Shown: positions 6,965 through 15,996, numbered from the stretch's first letter. The stretch: 64,000 bases of DNA from Paenibacillus agricola (GCF_011440305.1 NZ_JAAOIW010000012.1:1-64000); one strand, 5' to 3'. The notes: generated by a model from the letters alone, not told the origin. Numbers and translations are program-made.

Positions 6965-8557
6965 ATGAGAAATAAGATGTTTTTATTAATAGGTTTGTGT
7001 ACGATAGGTTTGAGTTTGATGGTGTCTCCTAAAGAAAGTTTCGCTGCAGAGCAAAGTATAAGGGTTACATTACCAGATTTTGTGGTTACGCTTAATGGCA
7101 ATAGGGTTGAAAATCAATACCGGGAATATCCACTTTTAGTATATAAGGATATAACCTATATTCCAATGACATGGTACGATTGTAGGCTTTTGGGATTAGA
7201 AACGGAAATAACACCAAACGATAGCCTTAGCATTGCTAAAGGGAGAGTAACCTCATCTTATGTGCCATACCAAACCCATATCAAGAATTTGAAAAGTAAT
7301 AAGGCAATAATACCTACATTTGAGACCCTAATAAATGGAGAGAGAGTGGACAATTCAAAAGAAGAATATCCACTTATTAGCTTTAAAGATGTTATTTATT
7401 TCCCTTTAACTTGGAAATTTGCCCATGATGAATTCGAATGGGAATATGTGTGGAACAACTCAGAAGGACTTGCTATTAATTCTAATAATCCACAATTGAA
7501 AACGGTAGATCTTCCAGCATTCGCAGGTGAAAATGATGTCGCAGGTTTTGAAGGATATTATTATTATACAGAAACAGTAGGCAACCATAACCAAATCTAC
7601 AGAGTACCTGACAATAACTTGTCGAACAAAGAACGGGTATATGATTATGATCTGGATAGCTCCTATGGATTTAATAAGCATTTGAATTTTGAGATCAGAG
7701 CTAACGAGCTTTGGTTTTCTTATCATGTTGGTGGAGCTACCATGGGCTCGGATGTATATGGCAAGGTGAACGATAATGGAATAGCAACCATAGAGCAACG
7801 TGGATATCTCGATTTCAAAAGTGCTCCGTCTGGAACCTTGCGTATCGATCAAGGCGTACCGCCAGGAGGTAACAATCTTTTATGGGTGCCAACGGGGCAA
7901 GATGCTAAAAAGGGTACAAGCGTAGGAATTCCAAGCCTTATATATGGGTGGCATATAAGAGACGATGGAAGGGGCAGGGGTTTTAGTGGTGATCTTTCCA
8001 CCACAATAGTAGGCGACGATATCTACGTTTTGGCATCATCGTATCCTACTGAAACAGGAGATTTAAACAAGATCTATAAAATCAATGTAACAACAAACGA
8101 AACTGAAAAGATTGTAAATGATGAAGTGAGCAATTTTAAAATTAAAAACGACAAACTTTATTATGTAAAAGATGCGGATCATTTTTTATACTCATCAAAT
8201 AAGGATGGAACAGCGGAGCAACAACTATCGGACGGCATAGTCGCAAATTGGTATGACGAAATAGACGGCCATGTATACTATACGGTTGCAAATACAAAGG
8301 GACTATTAAATCTTTACAAAGCAGATCCAGCTAAAGAAGATACGCTTGTATTCAAAGAGCCTTTAGAAAGCGTCCAATTAGTGAATGACAAAATCATAGG
8401 CAAGCTTGCAGCAGGGGAAGATTATGGGGTTAAGATATTGGACAAATCGGGTAACCTCTATGTAGCCATTACAGATCAGGCTTCAGATGTTTTTGCTTAC
8501 AACGACTTGATTTTAATCGTATCTACAGTGGATAAATCCATAAAGGTAGTGAAGTAA
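6965..8557 (+). CDS. Secreted stalk-domain protein with C-terminal DUF5050-like propeller
   Basis: ATG codons occur at 6956, 6959 and 6965. Only 6965 is spaced properly from AGGAG (6951-6955), giving a 530-residue protein with a signal peptide (MRNKMFLLIGLCTIGLSLM, cut after SFA). Two copper-amine-oxidase-like stalk half-domains follow: FVVTLNGNRVENQYREYPLL...DITYIPMTWYDC and ETLINGERVDNSKEEYPLISF...VIYFPLTW. The C-terminal 350 residues contain repeating segments of the type IYKINV, KLYYVKDADHFLY and HVYYTVANTKGLLNLYKA, as in DUF5050-type beta-propellers. It is an extracellular protein of unknown ligand. Low GC content relative to neighbours hints at acquisition. Confidence 0.75.
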   Translation: MRNKMFLLIGLCTIGLSLMVSPKESFAAEQSIRVTLPDFVVTLNGNRVENQYREYPLLVYKDITYIPMTWYDCRLLGLETEITPNDSLSIAKGRVTSSYVPYQTHIKNLKSNKAIIPTFETLINGERVDNSKEEYPLISFKDVIYFPLTWKFAHDEFEWEYVWNNSEGLAINSNNPQLKTVDLPAFAGENDVAGFEGYYYYTETVGNHNQIYRVPDNNLSNKERVYDYDLDSSYGFNKHLNFEIRANELWFSYHVGGATMGSDVYGKVNDNGIATIEQRGYLDFKSAPSGTLRIDQGVPPGGNNLLWVPTGQDAKKGTSVGIPSLIYGWHIRDDGRGRGFSGDLSTTIVGDDIYVLASSYPTETGDLNKIYKINVTTNETEKIVNDEVSNFKIKNDKLYYVKDADHFLYSSNKDGTAEQQLSDGIVANWYDEIDGHVYYTVANTKGLLNLYKADPAKEDTLVFKEPLESVQLVNDKIIGKLAAGEDYGVKILDKSGNLYVAITDQASDVFAYNDLILIVSTVDKSIKVVK

Positions 8558-8592
8558 AAAAACAAAACTATTGATAAACGGGGGATGCTACC

Positions 8593-8772
8593 ATGGAAAC
8601 TGAGAAGGAAGTCCAAGAAATAAAAGAAAGATTAACAAATGTTGAAAACCAGCTCCAACAAAAGCGGCGTTCTTCAGGGCTATTACAGTTTCTAATTGGA
8701 TTTGTAGTTGTTTTCTTACTCTTACTCATCTCAATTGGGGTTATTCATTTTATAAGCAGCTCATCCTCCTGA
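8593..8772 (+). CDS. Small coiled-coil plus single-TM protein (59 aa)
   Basis: The ATG at 8593 is preceded by GGGGG at 8579-8583 and follows the stalk-propeller gene by 35 bases, so it is probably in the same transcript. Residues 1-25 (METEKEVQEIKERLTNVENQ) form a charged heptad-like coiled coil, followed by KKRR-type basic residues and one hydrophobic helix (LLQFLIGFVVVFLLLLISIG). The architecture resembles small bitopic membrane proteins that dimerise or regulate a partner. No family is recognised. Confidence 0.6.
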   Translation: METEKEVQEIKERLTNVENQLQQKRRSSGLLQFLIGFVVVFLLLLISIGVIHFISSSSS

Positions 8773-8797
8773 GAACAGACAAGGAAATCTGCTGCAT

Positions 8798-9114
8798 GAA
8801 AATTTCAGAAAAAGTAAACTTCTTGCGGCAGACATACTGCTGGTACTGATTGTGACTGTGTGTGGTAATCCTTCTGCAAAACCGGCTTCATTGGAAAAAC
8901 GACAAGCCGCGGCGGCTGGGAGATGGCAGGGACTTCCGCTCAGATCGATACACCGTTCCAGATGAAGATAAACCGACCGTTCTTCTTCACGATTGAAGAC
9001 CGGCAGACCGATGCCTGGCTTTTTGTAGGGTCCGTTGTCGAACCATTTAGCTGGGTTTACTATAGAACAAATGGGCGGGTTGCGAAAAAAGTCGCTCGAG
9101 AAAGGAAGTGCTAG
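8798..9114 (+). pseudogene. Serpin remnant
   Basis: The first frame reads RKSKLLAADILLVLIVTVCG, like a lipoprotein signal, and runs into QAAAAG. A one-base shift then gives EMAGTSAQ, followed by TPFQMKINRPFFFTIED and TDAWLFVGSVVEP. The alanine-rich hinge and the RPFFF...LF.G.V..P block are the C-terminal hallmarks of serpins (serine protease inhibitors). About 300 core residues between signal and hinge are missing. The locus is therefore an internally deleted, frameshifted serpin gene. The 63-codon frame at 8923-9114 is its 3' end. Confidence 0.55.
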
Positions 9115-9693
9115 ATGGATCCAGCTCGATTAAAAAAACTCCGCATCCTACAATTTATATGGACGAATTCTTTTATTTTGGTAGCGATAAGTACATTCAC
9201 ATTGCTTATAAATATGTATTCCTTATCTGCATTCCAACGTGTAGTAGGCATTATTATTTTGGTTGTTGCCATTTTCAGTATGTTGAAGAAGACTACGGAT
9301 TTAAATATATATGGACTATTTCCTTCTATGAGAGAGCTTATGAAGTACGAAAAAAATAAACTGGGAAACGAATACCAGAAAATGCGATGGACCCAAATTG
9401 CTTCTCAATTATTCATTTCAGTTATGTTTTTAGCACAATCCTTTCTACAACATCCACCAAATACTGCTGATTTTTCTTTGAAAGACACCATGCTCATTAC
9501 TATCCCGGTTGTTCTTGTGCTTTTAGTCGCTGTGAACATTGGACTGGTCTACCATGCAAAAAAAGTGGACTTGGGTACGAATGAATCATTGAAGGGTTAT
9601 ACGAAAAAAAGTATGTTAATAGGGTTAGTTATCGGCGTGCCAGCAGCTATTGTAGGGATTTTAAGTACACTTTTAATCACTTGGTTCAGGTAG
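9115..9693 (+). CDS. Four-TM membrane protein, unknown function
   Basis: The 192-residue protein has hydrophobic segments near residues 12-32, 40-57, 95-115, 125-145 and 165-188, joined by a charged loop (FPSMRELMKYEKNKLGNEYQK). The start ATG at 9115 follows GAAAGGAAG at 9101-9109. No family is recognised. It lies 36 bases upstream of the ATPase gene and is probably co-transcribed with it. Confidence 0.6.
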   Translation: MDPARLKKLRILQFIWTNSFILVAISTFTLLINMYSLSAFQRVVGIIILVVAIFSMLKKTTDLNIYGLFPSMRELMKYEKNKLGNEYQKMRWTQIASQLFISVMFLAQSFLQHPPNTADFSLKDTMLITIPVVLVLLVAVNIGLVYHAKKVDLGTNESLKGYTKKSMLIGLVIGVPAAIVGILSTLLITWFR

Positions 9694-9729
9694 TAATAAG
9701 TTGCCAAATAAAGCTTGGAGTTGAACACT

Positions 9730-10440
9730 ATGTATTTACGAAGCCTGGAGCTTCTTAAAAAAAATGACCATAACTCGAAGGTGTATCCCTTTTCCATCCC
9801 TGCTATTAAAGGATTGGGCTCCCTTTCTTTTGGAACGAACGTGACCTTTTTTGTTGGGGAAAATGGATCCGGTAAATCAACACTCCTTGAGGCTATTGCC
9901 TATCAGTGCGGATTTAATACGGCTGGAGGGGGAAGGAACAATACCTATGAAGTAGATGCTTCCGGGTCTATCCTGGGAGATCATATAAGGCTCTCGTGGA
10001 TGCCCAAGATAACGAATGGATTTTTCCTGCGGGCAGAAACCTTTTATCAATTTGCATCGCATCTGGATACGTTGCCCGAAAGCCTGAGCTATTACGGTGG
10101 TCGTTCTTTGCATGAGCAATCACATGGAGAGGCGTTTCTATCCCTATTTAAACATCGATTTGGGAAAAAGGCGATTTACTTGCTGGATGAGCCCGAAGCG
10201 GCTCTTTCCCCGGCACGACAGTTGTCTTTGCTGCGAATCATTAAAGACCTGGAGAAGGAAGCGCAGTTCATCATTGCTACACATTCACCGATATTACTCG
10301 GATATCCGCATGCACAAATACTGAATTTTGATGATCAGCCCGTCGAAGAGATCCGATATGAAGACACGTTGCATTATATCATTACCAAACGTTTTCTCGA
10401 AAATAGGAACGGGGTTTTAAAAGAATTGTTTGACGATTAA
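9730..10440 (+). CDS. AAA/ABC-type ATPase (predicted ATP-binding protein)
   Basis: I use the ATG at 9730, preceded by TTGGAG at 9715-9720. The 236-residue protein has a Walker A motif (GENGSGKSTLLEAI), an ABC-like signature region (SLSYYGGRSLHEQSHGEAFLSLF), Walker B (AIYLLDEPEAALSP) and a switch His in FIIATHSPIL. It has no membrane segments. This compact family of soluble ABC-fold ATPases is common in Firmicutes and is related to RecF/OLD-type ATPases. Some act in DNA-linked or defence processes, but its own function is unknown. Confidence 0.8.
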   Translation: MYLRSLELLKKNDHNSKVYPFSIPAIKGLGSLSFGTNVTFFVGENGSGKSTLLEAIAYQCGFNTAGGGRNNTYEVDASGSILGDHIRLSWMPKITNGFFLRAETFYQFASHLDTLPESLSYYGGRSLHEQSHGEAFLSLFKHRFGKKAIYLLDEPEAALSPARQLSLLRIIKDLEKEAQFIIATHSPILLGYPHAQILNFDDQPVEEIRYEDTLHYIITKRFLENRNGVLKELFDD

Positions 10441-10479
10441 TAATCCAAGGATAAGAGCTTTGGAGCAGCTTTTCATGCA

Positions 10480-10525
10480 AAAAGGACTATCGCCCAGTCA
10501 ATAATGACCAGGTAATAGTCCTTTT
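10480..10525. terminator. Bidirectional terminator
   Basis: AAAAGGACTAT (10480-10490) is perfectly complementary to ATAGTCCTTTT (10515-10525). A/T runs on both sides suit both the upstream ATPase gene and the convergent cse60 operon. Confidence 0.85.
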
Positions 10526-10543
10526 GGTGTACATCAGGGAGTC

Positions 10544-10741
10544 TTACTTTACTTGTGCCTGTAATTTATAGACGATCAAGATTGTGCTTCTTTGCTGCTC
10601 TGCACCTGAAGAGGTTGACTTGACGACCGAACTGTAGCATACGTTGATGACCTGTTCGTCGCTCAAGCCCGCTAGAAATTCATTAGCATTTTTCTCTGCA
10701 TAGGAACTATCCGTATCAATAAATTCTTTTACCTGAATCAT
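10544..10741 (-). CDS. cse60: Sporulation protein Cse60 family
   Basis: The 65-residue protein starts at 10741 (MIQVKEFIDTDSSYAEKNAN) behind a perfect AAAGGAGG. The opening IQVKEF, the ANEFLAGLSDEQVINVCY helix-strand and the closing ILIVYK strand fit the Cse60/DUF2758 family. B. subtilis Cse60 is a small sigma-E-controlled protein of unknown role. It is the second gene of a two-gene operon, 14 bases after the GreA-like gene. Confidence 0.7.
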   Translation of the reverse strand: MIQVKEFIDTDSSYAEKNANEFLAGLSDEQVINVCYSSVVKSTSSGAEQQRSTILIVYKLQAQVK

Positions 10742-10755
10742 TTTTCCACCTCCTT

Positions 10756-11214
10756 TTAGTGGGTTTTCGACAGGTCGCCCCAATTCATATATTGAATTTC
10801 TTCAATACTCAGATGAATTACACCCGAAGGTACGTACAACTGATGGGCTTGTGTCGGTTTTGACAATAATATTTGTTTCCCGATCGGAGACAAAAATGAA
10901 ATGTGATTGTTATCGGGCTTGGTTTGTTCGGGAAAAACGATGGAGAAACTCTCTATGAAATCGTCGTCTAGATAACGCAGCTTTACTTGAGAGCCAATCA
11001 AGACCGTCGAATGTATGCTCTTCTCGTCAGGATGGGTTAGAATCAGCTCGAGCTCTTCACAATAGGAAACAAGGAGCTGGTCCATATCCGTTCGTTCTCT
11101 TCCGTAAGCAGGGAAATACAGGTTAAGAAAATTTGATTTCTCTTCATCAAAGTATACAAGCTGATTGATCAATTGTGTTTTTGAAACTGAAACGTTTTCA
11201 AGCCTATGGTTCAT
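10756..11214 (-). CDS. GreA/GreB C-terminal-domain-like protein
   Basis: I use the ATG at 11214 (MNHRLENVSVSKTQL) with GGAGGGG upstream. The C-terminal half resembles the FKBP-like C-terminal domain of GreA/Rnk: TVLIGSQVKLRYLDDD, then ISFLSPIGKQILLSKP and the ending VPSGVIHLSIEEI. The N-terminal part is too short and lacks the acidic GreA coiled-coil tip, so it is unlikely to act as a cleavage factor. Rnk-like stand-alone domains bind RNA polymerase. The protein probably modulates transcription in sporulation, given its operon partner Cse60 (inference). Confidence 0.6.
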   Translation of the reverse strand: MNHRLENVSVSKTQLINQLVYFDEEKSNFLNLYFPAYGRERTDMDQLLVSYCEELELILTHPDEKSIHSTVLIGSQVKLRYLDDDFIESFSIVFPEQTKPDNNHISFLSPIGKQILLSKPTQAHQLYVPSGVIHLSIEEIQYMNWGDLSKTH

Positions 11215-11630
11215 AGTAGATTTCCCCTCCATCACGAAAGCTACCAATCGCCGCGCCAATCTTTGCCATTATCATACAAATCCCTCCCATAGTAATAGAG
11301 GCCTCCCCAAAGGAAGCCTTTCGACTATTTTATCAGATGTTAGTGGGAAAAGGTAATATTCTAGCAAGCTAGGCAGGTAGTGGGTGACATATGGAGCCGC
11401 GCTTGAAAAACAGAGCAAGGATGGGAATGGGAATCTGCCACGGCGGACTCCTTTTTTTCGTAAGGAGAGGTTGCAGGCTGATGGCGAATATCGTGGATGT
11501 TTAGAGTAATCATACGCTTTGAAGTTGAGCTATGAATTTATACATTGAATAAATAGTGTAGTACAATGTTAATAAGGACGACCCTCAGCATCGACGTTTT
11601 TTGAGATACAATTTTTTAAGGAGGCGTAAT
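11215..11630. other. Divergent intergenic region, no gene seen
   Basis: This spacer separates the minus-strand GreA-like operon from the hybrid histidine kinase. It holds an imperfect hairpin (AGGCCTCC at 11307-11314 with GGAAGCCT at 11320-11327) and a short CTCCTT/AAGGAG inverted repeat around 11448-11467. I found no convincing sigma-A promoter or coding frame. Confidence 0.4.
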
Positions 11631-13559
11631 ATGCAGAAATTAAGTGCCGTTGACCATCAAGTTTTATTTAAACACCTCTATGATGATGCTCCGATTGGCA
11701 TCGCCTTGGTATCGATGGAGCTAAATTGGTTAAATATAAATCCTGCGTTGAGTAAGATCCTCGGATATACCGAAGACGAATTATTGATGTGTTCGACAGA
11801 TGACGTTACCCATCCTGAGGATATTAACAACACCAAGGGTTTAATAAAAGAATTGCTAGATGGGGCTATTTCAACTTTTGAAGTAGAAAAACGGTATATA
11901 CATAGAAATGGAAGTTTAATTTGGACATCTTTACATGTATCATTACTACATGATCAGAAACTGCCTCTTTGCTTTATTTTACAAATTATTGATAATACAA
12001 AGAACAAACTCTCAGAACTTAAGCTCCAGGAAAGTATTGAACGGTATACTTCATTAAAAAAGTACAACCACGATGCCATCCTTTCATTTGGTTTAGATGG
12101 ATGTATTATCCATGGAAATCAAATGACGGAGAGCCTGACCGGCTATAGGATTGAAGAACTCGTCGGAGTGAGCATTTCCAAATTGATTGGCAAAAAAAAT
12201 CTTAACAGTATATTAACGATTCCAAATGACTACACGAGAACAGAAAAAGGTATAAACTACATTAAACATAAAGATAATCATGAAGTTGAAGTGCTGGCAA
12301 CCTTAGCTCCTATAATCATTCATAACGAAAATATGGGTTTTTACATCATTGTGAAAGACATGACAGAACAAAAGCGGTTAATTATTGAGAAAGAAGCCGC
12401 TGTAAAGATGAATCAGGCTAAGAGTGATTTTTTAGCCATGATGAGTCATGAGATCCGCACTCCTATGAATGGTGTGATTGGTGTAGCGGAATTGCTCTTA
12501 GATACGAATTTGGATCCTGAGCAAATTGAATTTGTCCAAATTATAAAAAGAAGTGGTTCTTCACTTCTTACGATCATTAACGACATTCTGGATTTTTCGA
12601 AAATTGAATCAGGCAAGAATGAAATAAATGAAGATCCATTTAATTTAAGGTCCGCTATATCTGAATCCATGCAAATTATATTGCCAAAAGCGTTAGAGAA
12701 AAATTTGGAAATTACTACTACCGTTTCAGCTAATGTTCCCACCGTTATTAAAGGGGATGAGACGAAGCTAAAACAGGTTCTTATGAATTTGCTTAGTAAC
12801 GCCATTAAATTTACTCCGAATGGAGCCGTTGCGATATTAGTTGAAAGCATTTCGCAAATAGAGGATAAGGTATGCCTTCAATTTGCGGTTCGGGATACAG
12901 GTCTAGGTGTACCTGAAGAGAAAATTGTTCATTTGTTCGAACCTTTTTATCAGGTAGACAATATTATGACGCGCAAAACTGAAGGGACTGGCCTAGGATT
13001 AGCTATCTGTAAAAAGCTCGTTCATCTATTGGATGGCGAAATTTGGTATGAACCGGGCAAAGATCAATGGGGATCTATTTTTTCATTCACTGCTGCATTT
13101 CAAGTTCAAACGGAATCCAGCCAAGCTGATATTTCACTCCTAGAAGGTAATTCAATAAAATCATCTCTCAAGGTTTTGATAGCAGAAGATAATAAAGTTA
13201 ATCAAATTGTATTGAAAAAAATGCTTGAAAAACTTGGTTATAACGCCACTGTAGTCGAGAATGGAAAAGAAGCAGTTGAGGCGGTTAAGCGTTATCCTTA
13301 TGATATTATTTTTATGGATATACAAATGCCTTTGATGGACGGATTAGAATCTACTAACTTGATTAGAGAACTCTTGTCGTCTAACCACACCACTTATATT
13401 GTAGCGGTAACGGCACATGCAATAAATGGCGACCGCGAAAAATACATATTGGCTGGTATGGATGAATATATAAGCAAGCCTATTAGTGTGAGTGCTTTAT
13501 CAGATATTTTTGATAAATTCCATAGCCTCAAAAAGTTGGCCCCAAAGTCAAATGACTGA
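11631..13559 (+). CDS. Hybrid sensor histidine kinase (PAS-PAS-HisKA-HATPase-REC)
   Basis: The start is the ATG at 11631 behind AAGGAGG (11618-11624), giving 642 residues. Two PAS domains occupy about 15-135 (GILGYTEDELL-type motif) and 145-260. The HisKA H-box MMSHEIRTPMNGVIG has the phospho-acceptor His273. The ATPase domain has the N-box NLLSNAIKFTPN, the G1 box RDTGLGVPEEK and the G2 box GTGLGLAICK. A C-terminal receiver has Asp563 in IIFMDIQMP and Lys in SKPIS. There are no membrane helices, so it is a cytosolic sensor. No output regulator is adjacent, so phosphotransfer to a distant Hpt or regulator is inferred. Confidence 0.9.
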   Translation: MQKLSAVDHQVLFKHLYDDAPIGIALVSMELNWLNINPALSKILGYTEDELLMCSTDDVTHPEDINNTKGLIKELLDGAISTFEVEKRYIHRNGSLIWTSLHVSLLHDQKLPLCFILQIIDNTKNKLSELKLQESIERYTSLKKYNHDAILSFGLDGCIIHGNQMTESLTGYRIEELVGVSISKLIGKKNLNSILTIPNDYTRTEKGINYIKHKDNHEVEVLATLAPIIIHNENMGFYIIVKDMTEQKRLIIEKEAAVKMNQAKSDFLAMMSHEIRTPMNGVIGVAELLLDTNLDPEQIEFVQIIKRSGSSLLTIINDILDFSKIESGKNEINEDPFNLRSAISESMQIILPKALEKNLEITTTVSANVPTVIKGDETKLKQVLMNLLSNAIKFTPNGAVAILVESISQIEDKVCLQFAVRDTGLGVPEEKIVHLFEPFYQVDNIMTRKTEGTGLGLAICKKLVHLLDGEIWYEPGKDQWGSIFSFTAAFQVQTESSQADISLLEGNSIKSSLKVLIAEDNKVNQIVLKKMLEKLGYNATVVENGKEAVEAVKRYPYDIIFMDIQMPLMDGLESTNLIRELLSSNHTTYIVAVTAHAINGDREKYILAGMDEYISKPISVSALSDIFDKFHSLKKLAPKSND

Positions 13560-13561
13560 AA

Positions 13562-13616
13562 TGTCGGGTGACAAGAACATAGTCCAATTAGTATCCGCGT
13601 AAATCGCGGGTTTTTT
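13562..13616 (+). repeat. Terminator-linked repeat, copy 2 (TGTCGGGTGACAAGAAC element)
   Basis: Bases 13562-13578 are identical to 606-622. CCGCG (13595-13599) pairs with CGCGG (13605-13609) and is followed by T6, at the same 32-base offset as copy 1. Here it terminates the histidine kinase transcript. Confidence 0.7.
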
Positions 13617-13701
13617 ATTATATGCGATTGCCGATGTATGCCAAGAATATATCGAAGGATTACACGGTGCCAAACTATAATAATCTATAGGGGGTCATGA
13701 A

Positions 13702-14727
13702 TTGTCGTCCTTATTCTTAAAACCTAAGAGACTACTGCGGGGGGATACCATTGGAGTTATCTCACCGTCATCGCCAGTTGCTTCCTTTTACCCAAATAGG
13801 TTGAAGCGTGGACTTCATGCTTTAGATAATATGGGGTTTAAAGTTATCGTCGGCCAGCATGCTGCACAAAGAACAGGTCATACAGCCGGTAGTATAAAAG
13901 ATCGCTTAGAGGATTTTCACAACATGATTAGGAACCCTGATGTCAAAGCAATTATTGCTACAATAGGAGGATACAATTCCCATCAATTACTTGAAGAGCT
14001 AGACTATCCACTGATTAGTGAAAATCCTAAAATAATAATGGGGTACAGCGACATAACAGCACTTTTAGCAGGCATACATGCCAAAACGAATCTCATTACT
14101 TTTATGGGACCCGCCATTATGCCACAGTTTGGAGAATACGGTGGACTTATGGAATTCACCAAAAAATCCTTGGAGAAAACGTTAATGAGTGATCAACCGA
14201 TAGGCATGATGAACGCAAGCATCGAATGGATTGAGGAGCATTTGAAATGGGACATAGAAGATACACGTCCAAGAGAGACCAAGCTTAATCCAGGAATAAA
14301 AGTATTAAAGCCTGGGCAAGCAGAGGGACCAATCCTAGCTGCAAATATGGGAACTCTTCTCCTTTTGTCAGGCACGCCTTACCTTCCGGATTTTGAAGGT
14401 AGGATTTTATGTTTAGAAGACGACGAGAGTGAGCAGCCTAGTACAATTGATAGATATCTTACACAATTTCGACAAATGGGTATTTTCGAGCAAATATCTG
14501 CTCTGCTTATCGGAAGATTTCATCCAAAAGTAGGGTTTAATCAAGAGGATTCCTTACAAGAGCTTTTAAAGAGCGTAACTAGAGGGTATCATTTTCCTGT
14601 ATTATATGATGCAGATTTTGGCCACACAGATCCCATGATGGTACTTCCTAATGGTGTTCATGCTCGTCTACATGCTGTTCATGAGCAGCATATCCATTTT
14701 TCAATTGAAGAAGCTGCGGTTCAATAA
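13702..14727 (+). CDS. S66-family peptidase (LD-carboxypeptidase / MccF-like)
   Basis: This 341-residue protein starts with TTG at 13702 after ATAGGGGG. The catalytic serine is Ser116 in the nucleophile elbow GYSDITALLAG. The triad partners are the Glu in LCLEDDE (about residue 236) and the His in DADFGHTDPMMVLP (about residue 313). S66 enzymes cleave L-to-D bonds in murein tripeptides, or the acyl-phosphoramidate of microcin C-like antibiotics (MccF). Length and motifs suit the MccF subgroup as well as LdcA. It overlaps by one base the upstream-most ATG of the methyltransferase frame and is probably co-transcribed with it. Confidence 0.85.
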   Translation: MSSLFLKPKRLLRGDTIGVISPSSPVASFYPNRLKRGLHALDNMGFKVIVGQHAAQRTGHTAGSIKDRLEDFHNMIRNPDVKAIIATIGGYNSHQLLEELDYPLISENPKIIMGYSDITALLAGIHAKTNLITFMGPAIMPQFGEYGGLMEFTKKSLEKTLMSDQPIGMMNASIEWIEEHLKWDIEDTRPRETKLNPGIKVLKPGQAEGPILAANMGTLLLLSGTPYLPDFEGRILCLEDDESEQPSTIDRYLTQFRQMGIFEQISALLIGRFHPKVGFNQEDSLQELLKSVTRGYHFPVLYDADFGHTDPMMVLPNGVHARLHAVHEQHIHFSIEEAAVQ

Positions 14728-14744
14728 TGGAAGGTGTGAAGAAA

Positions 14745-15476
14745 ATGAAGGAAAAGGTGCTCGAAGCCTATGACAAGCTTGCTAAAGATTATGAAAAACA
14801 TGTAGATACGCAGAGTGGGCATAATGCTTATTACGAACGGCCAGCAATGATGAAGCTTATGCCCAATGATATGAATCAACTTGCAGTATTGGATGCGGGT
14901 TGTGCCGCGGGCTGGTATACGGAGCAATTGATAAAACGGGGCGCCCAGGTTACGGCTGTTGATTTAAGTCCCGCTATGGTCGAAGCTTGTAAAAGGCGAG
15001 TCGGCAATGAAGCAGCCGTATTCACTTGTGATTTAGCTGAAACGCTTCCATTTGAGAACGGGACCTTTAACCTGATTGTAAGCTCATTAACGCTTCACTA
15101 CATCGATGATTGGGTGCCGACCTTTCAAGAATTTGATAGGATACTGAAGCCAGGTGGGCAGTTGATGTTCTCAATACATCACCCTTTTATGGATTTTAAG
15201 CATTTTGAAAGGTCCTATTACTTCGCCCATGAGCTATTAATGGAAACATGGAATAAAAAGGAGTCAGGTCCAGTGGAGGTCACCTTCTACCGGAGGCCTC
15301 TTCAAGAAATTGTTAATGTAACAGCCGCACAATTTACAATCGAACGGATCGTCGAGCCGCAACCAGATTTGGATTCCAAAGACAAGCCTGAAGCGCTTGA
15401 TTGGTATAAGCGATGGTTTGAGCGTCTTTCGACCAATCCCCATTTTCTAATGGTTAAGGCACGGAAAAAGGTTTAG
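14745..15476 (+). CDS. Class I SAM-dependent methyltransferase
   Basis: Two starts are possible, 14727 and 14745. The second is preferred because GAAGGTG lies nine bases before it. Residues about 45-55 carry motif I (VLDAGCAAGWYTE), followed by the acidic ribose-binding residue in VTAVDLSPAMVEA, the FTCDLAETLPFENGTFNLI segment, and LKPGGQLMFSIHHPF. This is the UbiE/Methyltransf_11 fold. The C-terminal third (DWYKRWFERLSTNPHFLMVKA) is typical of small-molecule methyltransferases in Bacilli. The substrate is unknown. Confidence 0.8.
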   Translation: MKEKVLEAYDKLAKDYEKHVDTQSGHNAYYERPAMMKLMPNDMNQLAVLDAGCAAGWYTEQLIKRGAQVTAVDLSPAMVEACKRRVGNEAAVFTCDLAETLPFENGTFNLIVSSLTLHYIDDWVPTFQEFDRILKPGGQLMFSIHHPFMDFKHFERSYYFAHELLMETWNKKESGPVEVTFYRRPLQEIVNVTAAQFTIERIVEPQPDLDSKDKPEALDWYKRWFERLSTNPHFLMVKARKKV

Positions 15477-15511
15477 TAGCATTAATAAAACGAAGCCAAA
15501 TGAGGTGTACC

Positions 15512-15979
15512 ATGAAGCTTGTACTGAAAATAGGCGTTTCCTTAATGCTGTTGTTTTTGGTATTTTCTATGGTCTATCGAGTTACATTGATGGGAAATCC
15601 ATTTGCCATACAAAATAAAACCAGTGCGTTTCTGAAAGCCGTACAGGTGAAGCAGTATGAGGAAGCCGCCCAGCTATTTGGTAGCACGGCAGATAAGAAA
15701 ACTTTGGCGCAAGGCTTGTTGAAATTGCATGAAGAGGGCTTTAGGCTTCTGTCATATGACAAGGTGAACGCCGATTATGACGACGACAGTTTCAGCACAG
15801 GGCATGCAGAGCTAACCTTCGAGGTGGACGGCAACCCGATGAAGGTTAGGGCAATCCTTACATTCAGTCCAGAAGCTAAGCCCAAGCAAGTCTGCCCGAT
15901 CTCTCCTTCCGAGATAAAGCGTGGTTCCATCCCTCAATTGGAAGCATGGAACCAACTGTTCTGCGGCGGATCTTTCTAA
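15512..15979 (+). CDS. Membrane-anchored or secreted hypothetical protein
   Basis: The ATG at 15512 follows GAGGTG and gives 155 residues. A single N-terminal hydrophobic segment (KIGVSLMLLFLVFSMVYRVTL) is followed by a soluble domain with AFLKAVQVKQYEEAAQLFG, like the helical start of NTF2/DUF4878-type domains. It ends in LFCGGSF. The function is unknown. Confidence 0.6.
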   Translation: MKLVLKIGVSLMLLFLVFSMVYRVTLMGNPFAIQNKTSAFLKAVQVKQYEEAAQLFGSTADKKTLAQGLLKLHEEGFRLLSYDKVNADYDDDSFSTGHAELTFEVDGNPMKVRAILTFSPEAKPKQVCPISPSEIKRGSIPQLEAWNQLFCGGSF

Positions 15980-15996
15980 ATTTAAGGAGGGTTACA

